The notes under the pieces were generated by a model, which was given only the letters and a program-made list of their open reading frames with translations, ran no database searches and was not told where the DNA came from. Positions 1-8,876 of a stretch of 64,000 nucleotides of DNA are shown here, in pieces (positions within the stretch are counted from its first letter, which is position 1; each line of letters opens with the position of its first letter). A program made the position numbers and the translations under genes. The DNA comes from Adiantum capillus-veneris (lineage: Eukaryota > Streptophyta > Polypodiopsida > Polypodiales > Pteridaceae): NCBI GenBank assembly GCA_014529385.2, contig CM043964.1, positions 2,146,997 through 2,210,996 of the forward strand, written 5' to 3'.

Positions 1-912
1 TGAGCGAGAAGTGGAGGCGGGCCTGAAGACTAACGCCTCTCTCACAGGGTCTCCCTTGCACTTGCACAATGAGGCTAAATCAAGAGATGGGAAGGAGGGA
101 AAAGCCACACAGGTGGACGGTAGTGCCATTTGAGCACATCCTGGACCATGGTGAAGAAAGGCCCAGGACGCCAGAGTTGAAGGAAAGTCTCTCTACGCTC
201 CCGCATGCGGTCAGAGCTGCCCTGGAGTCTCTCGAAGTGTTCTTTGAGAGTATGGATCAGCTCTAGCCATAGATCTCGAAATGTATCTGCTGGTGGTGCA
301 GGGAGAGCCTCAAACATGCGGAAGCAGCGGGCCCGCGAGATGAAACAGTGTTAAGCTGCAAATGAGCTCCCAACAATCTCTCATTGCACCACTCTTGTGG
401 AGTAAGCTCTGTAGCAGGCTGGAGTGTAGGTCGACCCCCCTCCATCACTATCATCCTGCTGGTGGAGGATAGCTCAAACTGAAGTGTCGGACCCGTGAGA
501 GTGGACCAAGCAGCTGTCCCCCAAGTGTACTGTCGTGCTGTGGAAAGAGTTGGCATTAGCCGAAGGACACGAAACATTTCATGCTGTCCCAAAGAACAGT
601 CCCAAAGACAATGATGCTGACCCTCCACAGGATGGTCACAAGCTACGTGTCACGTGCACATCTAACCCTATGTGCATGTGGACAAGCTATCTCAGATCTA
701 GGTTTCAGGTCAACTTAGGAAGTGTTCTGGCACCTTTGTGAGCCTGTGCGTAGGCCGTGCATGTCCAGGCACTTCGAGTAGTTGCATATCCTCTGGTTGC
801 ACACAATATGATCATCAACATGACAGTCAGTACCCATCATGAGCATTTTACAGTGCACAGAACCCATTTCCCCTATTTTATCCATTTTTCACTTATTATT
901 AATAAGTGACTT
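1..912. other. unassigned sequence, possibly the interior of element F1
   Basis: No family could be recognised here. Because the F1 LTR at 2134-2722 has its primer binding site on its left side, everything to the left may be interior of that minus-strand element, but no gag or pol motif is visible to prove it. The only coding-like signal is a pair of overlapping minus-strand frames described separately. Confidence 0.3.
75..628 (-). pseudogene. unrecognised minus-strand coding-like region, two overlapping frames
   Basis: Two minus-strand open frames (263-628, 121 codons; 75-317, 80 codons) overlap in different phases. The lower one reads as plausible protein, rich in Leu, Arg, Glu and Pro and containing the run FRDLWLELIHTLKEHFERL, with helix-like spacing. 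The shift between them could be a frameshift or a missed intron; a possible 3' splice site (tttgcag on the minus strand) lies near 355. No known domain was recognised. It could be a gag relic of element F1 or a host exon. The assignment as coding is weak. Confidence 0.2.
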
Positions 913-1431
913 TGTTAGGAAATTGGGTAGGGCAAATTTGCTAAGTCCTAAAAAAGAAACCTAGCGCTAGCTCTATCTAGCAGAAGAGGCAATAGAAGTC
1001 CACCAACTTACAGTGCCCCTTCTCAACGAGACCAGCAGGAGACTCAGCGTTTTCAGCCACAAGACAGCCTGGCGTTTTGGACTTCCCAGATCAGCCAGCG
1101 TTTTCCAGATCCAAACCCTAGCGTTAGCAGATTGTAGATTCAGCCTGGCGTTTTTGCAGCTTGCAGATACCTCTAGCGTTGTGCAGATTCCCAGTGTCAG
1201 ATCAGCCCTAGCATCAGCGTTTTCAGTTTTCAGCACTTAAAACACCGCAAGATCAGCCCTTGGCCTTGCAGACCTCACCTACCCGCAACAGATCCTTGTT
1301 GGGTTAAAGGCCTAAATAACCCCTTTTTGTACATTTTTATACTTTGTCCAGAACCTGGACACATTTTTTGAAAGTCACAATAAAAGTGGGAAAACCCAAA
1401 ACTCACTTATTGAGTTTTCCCCTTAGATGTG

Positions 1432-1433
<2 letters not shown>
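913..1433 (+). other. possible solo or partial LTR
   Basis: The stretch begins TGTTAGGAAATTGGG, a typical copia-LTR start. It contains an AATAAA-like signal near 1378 and runs into a CT tract of the kind often found in LTR U5 regions. No matching second LTR, PBS or target duplication was found in the window, so this is only a candidate. Confidence 0.2.
1045..1226. repeat. degenerate tandem repeat, about 26 bp period, GCGTT core
   Basis: The core GCGTT recurs at 1047, 1072, 1098, 1121, 1148, 1176 and 1217, that is at spacings of 25, 26, 23, 27, 28 and 41 bases. It is usually set in the context CAG(C)CTAGCGTTTTNCAGAT. The units are too diverged for simple slippage and too regular to be chance. 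Confidence 0.6.

Positions 1434-1527
<94 letters not shown>
1434..1527. repeat. (CT)n microsatellite
   Basis: About 46 uninterrupted CT units. The Ser-Leu and Glu-Arg open frames across it are artefacts of the repeat. Confidence 0.97.
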
Positions 1528-1529
<2 letters not shown>

Positions 1530-2050
1530 GCTTCGATCCCTAGCGCTTCCTCTTCGCTGCACTCCACCTCCTGCTTCTTGCCCCAATTCTGCACTACATC
1601 GCGACGCGCACCTACCGGGACCTTCTGCTCCGCGCTTTCAAACTGAGGACTGAGGTCTGGGTTTGGGCTTGAGCTTGGGGAATGATCCCCAGCCCGATCC
1701 TTCTTTTTAATATATATATATATATATATATTTTAAAGATTTTTTTTCTTTTTTTTTTTAAAGTCGCCGCGCACGCGCGCACACACACACTTAACCTACA
1801 CCTAACTTATCTACTTACAGCTAATAGAGATACTGCCACACACACTCTAACACTGTTTACACAGTACTACAGTAGCTAACAGATCTTCAAAACTAACCTT
1901 ACAGAACTAACATTCCATAGCTAATACCTTAATTCTAACAATACATTGCAAAAAAATTGTAACTCCTTCTTTACAGAAAACAAAAAAGACAGTACAGTGT
2001 AACAAAAATCTTCTCCACACAACCACACACCTTCCTTCTTCACAAATCCT
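1528..2050. other. non-coding AT-rich stretch with simple repeats
   Basis: Contains a (TA)n tract at 1709-1731, a T-rich run at 1741-1760 and CA-rich sequence near 1790. No coding signal was found. It may be the 5' leader of element F1 on the minus strand. Confidence 0.4.
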
Positions 2051-2110
2051 TCAATTGAAATTGCATCACAAGAAAGCGTAAAGTGCTTAACCGAGCTTAG
2101 TGTAGGGCAT

Positions 2111-2130
2111 TTCCCCGGCAGCGGCGCCCA
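2111..2130 (-). other. primer binding site of F1, tRNA-Asp type
   Basis: On the minus strand this reads TGGGCGCCGCTGCCGGGGAA, matching the TGGCGCCGTTGCCGGGGA signature used by Athila-type gypsy elements apart from an extra G and a T-to-C change. It lies three bases from the LTR end at 2134. It fixes the LTR as a 5' LTR on the minus strand, with its internal region running towards lower coordinates. Confidence 0.7.
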
Positions 2131-2133
2131 AAA

Positions 2134-2722
2134 TGTGCGCTCCTTGCCGCACTGTCGAAGCAAAGGACTTGCCGATACACCATGTGCGAGCCACAAATGG
2201 CTCCAAGCACACAACAAGCCTAAACTAGCAAGCTCAAGAGAGCAAAGGGTGTGTCACTCACCGCTCTACGCTCGCCTTGGTGATGGATTCCTCGCCGCGA
2301 TGAAGAAGAAGCTGCAATCGTGCCGCGCTCAACTGCTTCGCCGCCGTTGTGCCTTCGTGATGCTCGATCGCACACACACTCTCCCTCCCTCTCTCTCTCT
2401 CTCACATACACACACACACAAGGAGGTGAAGAAGAAGAAGATGGAGATGGAGATGGAGCAAGAGCACTCTTCTATTGCACAAATGAGAGAATGAATGAAT
2501 TTTAGGTTTAGTTGGCTTTTATATGAGCTCACCCCATTCACACTTGAGCGCCCATGCTTAGCCAACTAATCCCTTGAATGTCCTAGTTAGAGTGCGCCTC
2601 TCATCGGCGATCACTCTTACCCTTTTCCTATTGGTCCGACAAGCCCGGTACCTGACTCTACCAAATACATAATACACGTCCGTTGTAGGTGATGGGGTGT
2701 CCGTGAGCCGTGAGGGTTAACA
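2134..2722 (-). repeat. LTR of element F, copy F1
   Basis: A 589 bp LTR that on its own strand begins TGTTAACC and ends in CGCACA, so it has TG...CA ends. It aligns over its whole length with 6045-6609. On the minus strand a TATA box, CATATAAAAG, lies at 2516-2525, where a U3 promoter is expected. The PBS lies just to the left, and the right end abuts copia integrase coding sequence, so F1 was inserted into element K. Confidence 0.8.
2516..2525 (-). promoter_or_regulatory. TATA box of F1 LTR
   Basis: CATATAAAAG on the minus strand, about 200 bases inside the U3 end. The same motif is conserved in copy F2 at 6409-6418. Its direction confirms the minus orientation of both LTRs. Confidence 0.6.
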
Positions 2723-3572
2723 ACAGAAATCTGATATGGTTGCTTCTTTGCCGCCTCTTGAAGCACCTGTCAAACATGTTTGTGAAGGATGTATTTTGGG
2801 TAAGATGCAGCGTTCTAAATTTCCAAAGGATAGTTCAGTTTAGGCCACATGCAGGTTGCAGCTTGTGCATAGTGATGTTTGTGGGCCCATGCAAACTCCG
2901 TCCTTGGGAAATTACATGTACTTTGTGACTTTCATTGATGATTACTCCATGCATGCATGGGTATTTCCGCTTAAAGCGAAGTCCGAAGTTTTTATGTGCT
3001 TCAAACAATTTCTGGCTATGGCTGAAAATGTCTTGAAATGTACTATGGGCACCCTCCATTCCGATCGAGGGGGGGAGTATATGTCTCATGAATTTAATGC
3101 ATTTCTGGCTAGTCGTGGGATAAAACACCAATGTACAGTGCCTTATACACCTCAGCAAAATGGTGTTGCTGAGAGGAAAAACAGGTCACTGAAGGAAATG
3201 GCACGATGTATGGTCAAAAGTCAAGCTTTGCCGCATTCTTTTTGGCTTGAGTCCATTATGTGTGCCACTTATGTACTTAACAGGTGTCCTAGGAAAGCTT
3301 TGCAGTCTATTACTCCATATGAAGCATGGCATGATAGAAAACCTTCTATTGAGCACATGCATGTTTTTGGCTGTTTGGCATATTCTTTGGTGCCACAAGT
3401 GCAGCGCAAAAAATTGGATGATAAGGCTGTCAAATGTATTTTTGTTGGTTATAGTGCTGAAAGCAAAGGTTACAGGTTGTATCATCCGCAAACAAAACGT
3501 ATTCTGGTTTCTCGGGATGTAGTGTTTGTGGAAGATTCTGTTCAGCCCTTGCTGTCAGAGACAGTAATGTAA
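2723..3572 (+). pseudogene. copia GAG-pre-integrase remnant and integrase
   Basis: The N-terminal HHCC-type part survives as a CEGCILGK-like run near 2785-2810. An in-frame stop follows at about 2840, just before the integrase core (open from 2856, 238 codons). Core catalytic residues are visible: the first Asp in HSDVCGP, the second in HSDRGGEY and the Glu in NGVAERKNRSLKE. The C-terminal part includes the usual VFGC and FVGYS motifs. Integrases of this family insert the cDNA copy into the host genome. A stop at 3570-3572 breaks the frame before the linker. Confidence 0.88.
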
Positions 3573-3595
3573 GCTCACAGGACATTTATGACACT

Positions 3596-4836
3596 TTGTT
3601 GCCTCCTTTCAGTGGTGGAAATACGAATGTAAGTTCCAATGAGGTAAATGTACAGCCTATGGGGTTTTCTGAAAATGTTCTAGATCAGCCTATTACTGAT
3701 GCAGATGTACATGATGTACTTGATGAGGAAAGGGCTGAAAATGAGCAGGCTAGAGGTACGCCAAAATGGCTGGTGCACACTTTGCGTGACAGTAAATTGG
3801 ATGCACCTTTGTCTAGTCATACTCGTTCAGGCTCTCTCCATGCATCTTATGCATCAGATTGTTCTGCTTTGGCTGTGTCTAGCTTACATGATGTTGAGGA
3901 GCCTCTGACTTTTGATGAAGCACAAAATTCAGAAAATTGGATGGCTGCCATGCAATCAGAATATGATGCACTTATAGAAATGACACATGGACTTTATGTG
4001 ATTTGCCTCCTGGCAAAAAGGCCATTGGTACGAAGTGGGTTTACAAGTTGAAACGCAAGCCGGATGGTGAGATCGATTGCCATAAGGCTCGACTTGTTGC
4101 AAAGGGTTATGCACAGCAAAAAGGCATAGATTATGAAGAGACTTTTGCTCCCACTTGTCGTATGACTACTGTGCGTTTTCTATGTGTATTGGCAACTCAT
4201 TTTGGTTGGGATGTACATCAATCAGACATTATTACTGCTTTCTTGAATGGTGACATATTTGAGGAAGTTTATGTAACGCAACCTCGCGGTTTTGTCATAA
4301 AAGGACAAGAGGACAAAGTGTGCAAATGTAACAAGGCTTTGTATGGGTTGAAGCAATCTCCTCGTGCTTGGTATAAGAAAGTTGACACTCATTTGGTCAA
4401 ACAAGGCTTTCGTAACAGTCCAACAGAAAGCACATTGTAGGTAAAGCGTGAGGGTGATGTACTTCTCATTGTGGTTCTTTATGTTGATGATTTGTTGATC
4501 ACTGGACCAAATGAGAGACATATTGCTGAATTTAAGGCTGATTTGAATGCTACTTTCAAGATGAAAGATTTGGGGCTGTTGCATCATTATTTGGGTATAC
4601 AATTTAAGCAGTGTGATGGTGGTATTGCATTGTGTCAGAAAAGTTACATAGAGACATTGCTATGTGAGTTTGGACTTGAGGATTGCAAACCTATTGCCAC
4701 TCCCATGGAAACAGGTTTGAAGTTGAGTCTACATGATGCTGGTGATCCTGATGATGTCACTCTTTACCAAACTGCTGTTGGCTGCCTCATTTATGTATGC
4801 AACACGAGGCCGGATATTCAGTTTGCAGTCTCATAG
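3596..4836 (+). pseudogene. copia reverse transcriptase
   Basis: After a linker in another frame (3596-4051), a shift near 3985 leads into the RT frame. Visible motifs are KAIGTKWVYKLK, KARLVAKGYAQ, TFAP, ALYGLKQSPRAWY and the active site YVDDLL near 4480. A TAG at 4438-4440 and another at 4834-4836 interrupt the same frame. RT copies the element's RNA into DNA in virus-like particles. The copy is dead, but all the main motifs remain. Confidence 0.9.
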
Positions 4837-5440
4837 GTCAGCAGATTTATGCGTAGCCCAGGGTCTAAGCATTGGCAGGCTGTCAAGAGGATTTTCCACT
4901 ACCTTAGTGGCACTTTACATCTTGGCTTGTTTTATCCCAAGGGGGGATCATTGCCGCCAGACTTACATGCTTTTTCGGTCGGACTCAGATTGGGCTGGTT
5001 GTTTTGACACGCGAGTGCCCACAAGTGGTTTTTGTTTCATGCTTGGCAGTTCATGTATATCATGGTTGAGCAAGAAGCAACCTCCTGTGGCCACTTCGAG
5101 TTGTGAGGCTGAGTGCAGGGCAGTCTTCACAGCTACGGTTGAGTATGTATGGCTCAGACGCCTTATGGCTGATTTGGGTGTTGGACAGGACACTACCAAC
5201 ACTATCTACACTGACAGTCAGAGCGCATTGGCAGTTGCGAGAAACCCAGTTTTTCATGCTCGCACAAAGCACATTGAGGTGCATGACCACTATGTCAGGG
5301 AGAGGCTCTCAGCAGGAGAGATCAGCTTGGCTTATGTGCCAACACAGGACAACCTTGCAGATCTTTTCACAAAGGCATTGTCTCGTGAGAAGCTTGAAGC
5401 TTTCCGCAAAGCTTTGGGCTTACTCCCCTTTCTGGACTGA
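4837..5440 (+). pseudogene. copia RNase H
   Basis: It continues the RT frame after the TAG at 4834 (VSRFM... through SGTLHLGL), then shifts frame near 4972 into the run containing SDSDWAG. Catalytic acidic residues are recognisable in SDSDWAG, SSCEAEC and YTDSQSAL. The C-terminal part has ADLFTKAL, normal for copia. It ends at a natural stop 75 bases before the 3' LTR. Confidence 0.88.
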
Positions 5441-5504
5441 TCCTGTCCTTAGGGCATGGCACTTCCCTTTACTCATGTGCCAGCTCTCGTTCACCGCATC
5501 ACTC

Positions 5505-5515
5505 CAGGGGGGATT
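5505..5515 (+). other. polypurine tract of K
   Basis: AGGGGGGATT directly before the TGTTACC start of the 3' LTR. This is the plus-strand primer site for reverse transcription. Confidence 0.65.
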
Positions 5516-5953
5516 TGTTACCATATACATGTGGTAGTGATGTGTGTGAACACACTAGGACCGCCGGGGCATTTTTTCCCTCTTTAGGAGGTTTTTTCCC
5601 CCGTGCATTGTATATACGCCCATCACTCTAGGGCTATCTATCTTTCCATTGCACACTAAGTAACACACTCTCTATTGTGTGCCTTGAGCTTCCTTCATCT
5701 TCTCCAAGCTGTGTGTGTTTCTCTGCAACCCTAATTTACATGTGGTAGTGATGTGTGTGAACAGACTAGGACCGCAGGGGCATTTTTTCCCTCTTTAGGA
5801 GGTTTTTCCCCCCGTGCATTGTATATATGCCCATCATTCTAGGGCTATCTATCTTTCCATTGCACACTAAGTAACACACTCTCTATTGTGTGCCTTGAGC
5901 TTCCTTCGTCTTCTCCAAGCTGTGTGTGTTTCTCTGCAACCCTAATTCCAACA
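5516..5953 (+). repeat. 3' LTR of K with internal 211 bp tandem duplication
   Basis: Starts TGTTACCATATACATG after the polypurine tract and probably ends ...TTCCAACA. Inside it, 5526-5736 is repeated as 5737-5947 with only scattered changes. Each copy has its own TATATA box (5611 and about 5822) and U5-like end, so this LTR carries two promoter units. Confidence 0.75.
5611..5616 (+). promoter_or_regulatory. TATA box of K LTR, first unit
   Basis: TATATA in the context GTGCATTGTATATACGCCC. The duplicated unit has the same box at 5822-5827. Confidence 0.5.
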
Positions 5954-6021
5954 ACCTTTCCTACAATTGAAATTGCACCAGAAAAGAAGCACAGAGTGCC
6001 ATTCAAGCTTAGTGTATGGCA
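5954..6021 (-). other. leader fragment of F2
   Basis: Short segment matching 2050-2110 (shared CAATTGAAATTGCA and following bases). It is the first part of the F element leader and is cut at 5953 by the inserted copia element K. Confidence 0.6.
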
Positions 6022-6040
6022 TTCCCCGGGAACGGCGCCA
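6022..6040 (-). other. primer binding site of F2, tRNA-Asp type
   Basis: Minus-strand TGGCGCCGTTCCCGGGGAA, four bases from the LTR end at 6045. It is nearly identical to the Athila-type tRNA-Asp primer site. Confidence 0.75.
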
Positions 6041-6044
6041 AAAA

Positions 6045-6609
6045 TGTGCGCGTATGTCGCACGTGTCAATGCAAGGAACTTGCCGATACACTGTGTGCGA
6101 GCCACAAATGGCTCCAAGCACACAACAAGCCTAAACTAGTAAGCTCAAAGATGGGGATGGTGTGTCACTCACCGCTCTACGCTTGCTGTCATAGAGGATT
6201 CCTCGCCGCGAAGAAGAGGGAGACACCGCTACGCCGTGCTCAACCGCCTCGCCGCCGTCGTGCCTCCGCAATGCTCGATCACACACACTCTCTCTCTCTC
6301 TCACGCATACACACACACAAGGAGATGAAGAAGAAGAAGATGGAGATGGAGCAAGAGCACTCTTCAATTGCACAAATGAGAGAATGAGTGAATTTTAGGT
6401 CTAGTTGACTTTTATATGAGCTCACCCCATTCACACTTGGGCGCCCATGCTTAGCCAACTAATCTCTTGAATGTTCCAGTTAGAGTGAGCCTCTCATCGG
6501 CGATCACTCTTACCCTTTTCCTATTGGACCGACAAGCCCAGTACCTGACTCTACCAAATAAATAATACAACGTCCGTTGTAGGTATAGGAATGTGCGTGA
6601 GGGTTAACA
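6045..6609 (-). repeat. LTR of element F, copy F2
   Basis: A 565 bp LTR homologous to 2134-2722, with the same TG...CA ends, minus-strand TATA box (6409-6418) and PBS on the left. Its right end (6609) abuts gag coding sequence of chromovirus G, so F2 was inserted into G. Confidence 0.8.
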
Positions 6610-7130
6610 CGAAGCTTGAAGCTCTCTCCCTATGAATTCATTCACAAATATGTAGACAAGTTTTGGGACTTACATCTCAAAGCCACTGTCTTCAAAAAGA
6701 TGGATTTTGGAGAGCAAAAACAACAATTTTGTGCCGGCCTAACTGAAGATATGGCGGAGTATGTCAACTCCCAAAGGCCACGCACCATATCTGCGGTCAT
6801 ACACCATACCATGGTGGCTTCACAAATCAATTTCCAAATAGGGGCTAAGAGAAATCTTAAGCCCACGGAGAACAAGGACCGTAACAATGAGCCTAAGAGG
6901 AAGAACAATGTCCAAAAGTCTCCTAAAGGCAACGCCAACAACAACAAAGCTAAGGAGAAGGGAGTTTATAAAGGCAAAAATAAACTCTCTCCTGAAGAGC
7001 TTGAGCGTTATCGTAAAGATAACCGTTGATTCAAGTGCGGGGAGCAAGGGCATGCTTATCGTGCTTGCCCCCACAAGAATACACGAAACAAGCCTCCGAG
7101 AGCTACCTTGGTTGAAATCTAAGAAGAGGA
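6610..7130 (+). pseudogene. gypsy gag with broken zinc knuckle
   Basis: Retrotransposon gag core (YEFIHKYVDKFWDLHLKA... QQFCAGL) followed by a Lys/Asn-rich linker. The frame ends at TGA 7027-7029, and downstream codons read FKCGEQGHAYRAC. The stop occupies exactly the first Cys of a CX2CX4HX4C knuckle, explained by TGC or TGT to TGA. Gag forms the particle and the knuckle binds RNA. The N-terminus is lost at the F2 junction. Confidence 0.8.
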
Positions 7131-7149
7131 AGCTCACCACAAAGGATCT

Positions 7150-7893
7150 CCTCTATGCCATGCTTGGGGAAAGGTAAGAGAACATGATGCTTTTATTCTC
7201 TTTGACCCTGGTTCTACTCACAATTTCATATCCACAGAGTTGGCCACTAAGCTAGGCATCCAAGCCTATGAGATGGGAGATGTCCTACCCATCGATGGTG
7301 TTTTCAAGGGGCAAGAAGCTTCAGTCACTCCCTTAATTGGGAAATTGAGGCTCCATGTCCAAAGCTATGTGGACAAAGAAGGTTTCTTTCTCTCTCCTCT
7401 CAAACATGAGGATGTAATCCTAGGAGCACCATGGTTTGATCGCATGGCTGCCATAGTTAAATTCCCTGAAAGGAAAATCTACTTTAGGTTCAGGGAAAAA
7501 GATATGTACATAGATGCTAAGGACTTGGGTAACACCATACCCATCGTACATACGCAAGCTTTCAATAAGTCAATAAACAGCTCTATTTCCGTGTACATGA
7601 TTTTTGTTAAAGATTCTCAAAATGAACCTACTGCTTTAGCGAAAGAAAATATAAATAATCACAAGGAATTAGAGTTATCCAATTTTCTCAAGGGATTTCA
7701 AGACGTTTTATTGACAACATCCCTTGTGAACTACCTCCTAAACGAGGCAATGATGACCATGCAATTGAACTTCTTCCAGGAAGCTCACCACCTAATAAGC
7801 CTCCTTATAAAGTTTCTCAAGCTCAACAAGAGGAGATTATGCGGAAAGTACATGAGTTAGTTGAGAAGGGCATGGTTAGGCCTAGCTCATCTT
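7150..7893 (+). pseudogene. gypsy aspartic protease and start of RT
   Basis: The retropepsin active site reads FDPGSTHNFIS near 7200 (D-P-G instead of the usual D-S/T-G), followed by the conserved VILGAPWFD. The RT N-terminal run with the LVEKGMVRPSSS motif reaches 7893, with a frameshift near 7720. The protease would cleave the polyprotein. The reading is cut in mid-motif by the LTR of element A. Confidence 0.82.
7889..7893 (+). other. target-site duplication of A, left copy
   Basis: ATCTT, matching ATCTC at 24446-24450 with one change. The G reading frame (RPSSS-PFCSPV) is restored when one copy is removed together with the insertion. Confidence 0.75.
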
Positions 7894-8824
7894 TGTTGGC
7901 GGATACGCCGCGACGGACGTCAGCACAACGAGAACTCACCTAACAAGATTTGTCAGCTAAGGACGAAGCTCGACCCGCAGGCGCGTGGAAGCAAGCATAG
8001 GGTGTCAACCTACACTCGACCGACTATTGACTACTTCCTATAGAGGTCTCTACCCAATGTCTAAGCTACAACCTTCAAAAGTACACAAGAGGAGATTTCC
8101 TACAATGCTTTCAAGAGCCAAATACCCATCAAACGTTCTCAAAACGCTACGGAACTTGAGGAAAATCCTATTAACACCAATAGGTCACTCTCCCTAAGGT
8201 CCATGAACCAAAACTCCAACCCTAAACACTCGGTGCAAATCACGTAGGATGTCTGGTCGAAATTTATAGGTCGAGGTTTCTGAAAACTAAAGTGCCTAAT
8301 GTGTAGCTCTACTCATTGCGAACGCGTGGATATGCTGAAATGCAAAAACGGACAACGTATGCTCACCGAATCACCAGATATAGCTCATGGATCTCGCAAA
8401 GCCAGGCCGTACACCTGCAATGTAGGTGTTGGCGTCTAGCTCTCTTCGGGGGCAACACGCTGCACTTCTCCGCACTTGATTCCGACCACCAGTGCGTGCG
8501 TAGCGTCAAGATAAAACTCTCACTCTCTCTCGTACACAGAGTATGCTCAACTCACACAGAAAAAAACTTATAAAAATGACAAAAGGTTTTTTGCATTAAG
8601 GTCAAAAGTGGTATAAATACCTTACAATCTTGAACCCTAATGTTCCAATTTAACCATTTTCTAAGTCTAAATGTAAAAAATGGGATACAATTTGGAAGCT
8701 TCTGCAAGCCCCACTATTTACAAAGGTGAAATGACGGTTTCTTCTCAATTAAGGAATGATTTACAAAGGAAATTAGTATTCCACTGGGCAATCATCCTCC
8801 GTTGGGTGTGTCTAGCTGCTAACA
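7894..8824 (-). repeat. 3' LTR of A
   Basis: 931 bp, TG...CA ends, homologous to 23524-24445. Compared with the other LTR it retains an extra ~100 bp (8041-8145) and only one copy of a hairpin repeat near 8409-8433. It contains the half-palindrome ACGTAGGATGTCT (8243-8254), identical to one arm of the palindromes in A's leader. Confidence 0.9.
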
Positions 8825-8837
8825 CTCCCCCCCTCCT
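8825..8837 (-). other. polypurine tract of A
   Basis: Minus-strand GGAGGGGGGGGAG directly before the 3' LTR, as required for plus-strand priming. Confidence 0.75.
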
Positions 8838-8876
8838 AGATCATGTCCTCCCTGACATGACAGTAGAGCTGCTTCT

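Larger units (their letters stand above)
2723..5953 (+). mobile_element. element K: 5'-truncated Ty1/copia retrotransposon
   Basis: A plus-strand copia element with the order GAG-pre-integrase remnant, integrase, RT, RNase H, polypurine tract, 3' LTR. The integrase lies before RT, which defines Ty1/copia. The left side is cut by the F1 insertion at 2722, so the 5' LTR, PBS, gag and protease are absent from the window. The right end (5953) abuts the leader of F2, so K was inserted into F2. Several stops and frameshifts make it non-functional. Confidence 0.88.
6610..7893 (+). mobile_element. element G, 5' part: chromovirus-like Ty3/gypsy
   Basis: Plus-strand gag, zinc knuckle, protease and the first RT residues of a gypsy element. 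It is cut on the left by F2 and on the right by element A. The coding sequence resumes exactly at 24446 after the target duplication ATCTT/ATCTC, so both parts belong to one element. Confidence 0.88.

Noticed and set aside
1344-1653. Open frames of Ser-Leu and Glu-Arg repeats
   Set aside because: They are six-frame readings of a (CT)n microsatellite.
2134-6609. F1 and F2 LTRs as the two ends of a single element
   Set aside because: Both have a primer binding site on their left side, so both are 5' LTRs; the copia coding between them runs on the other strand and is itself a separate element.
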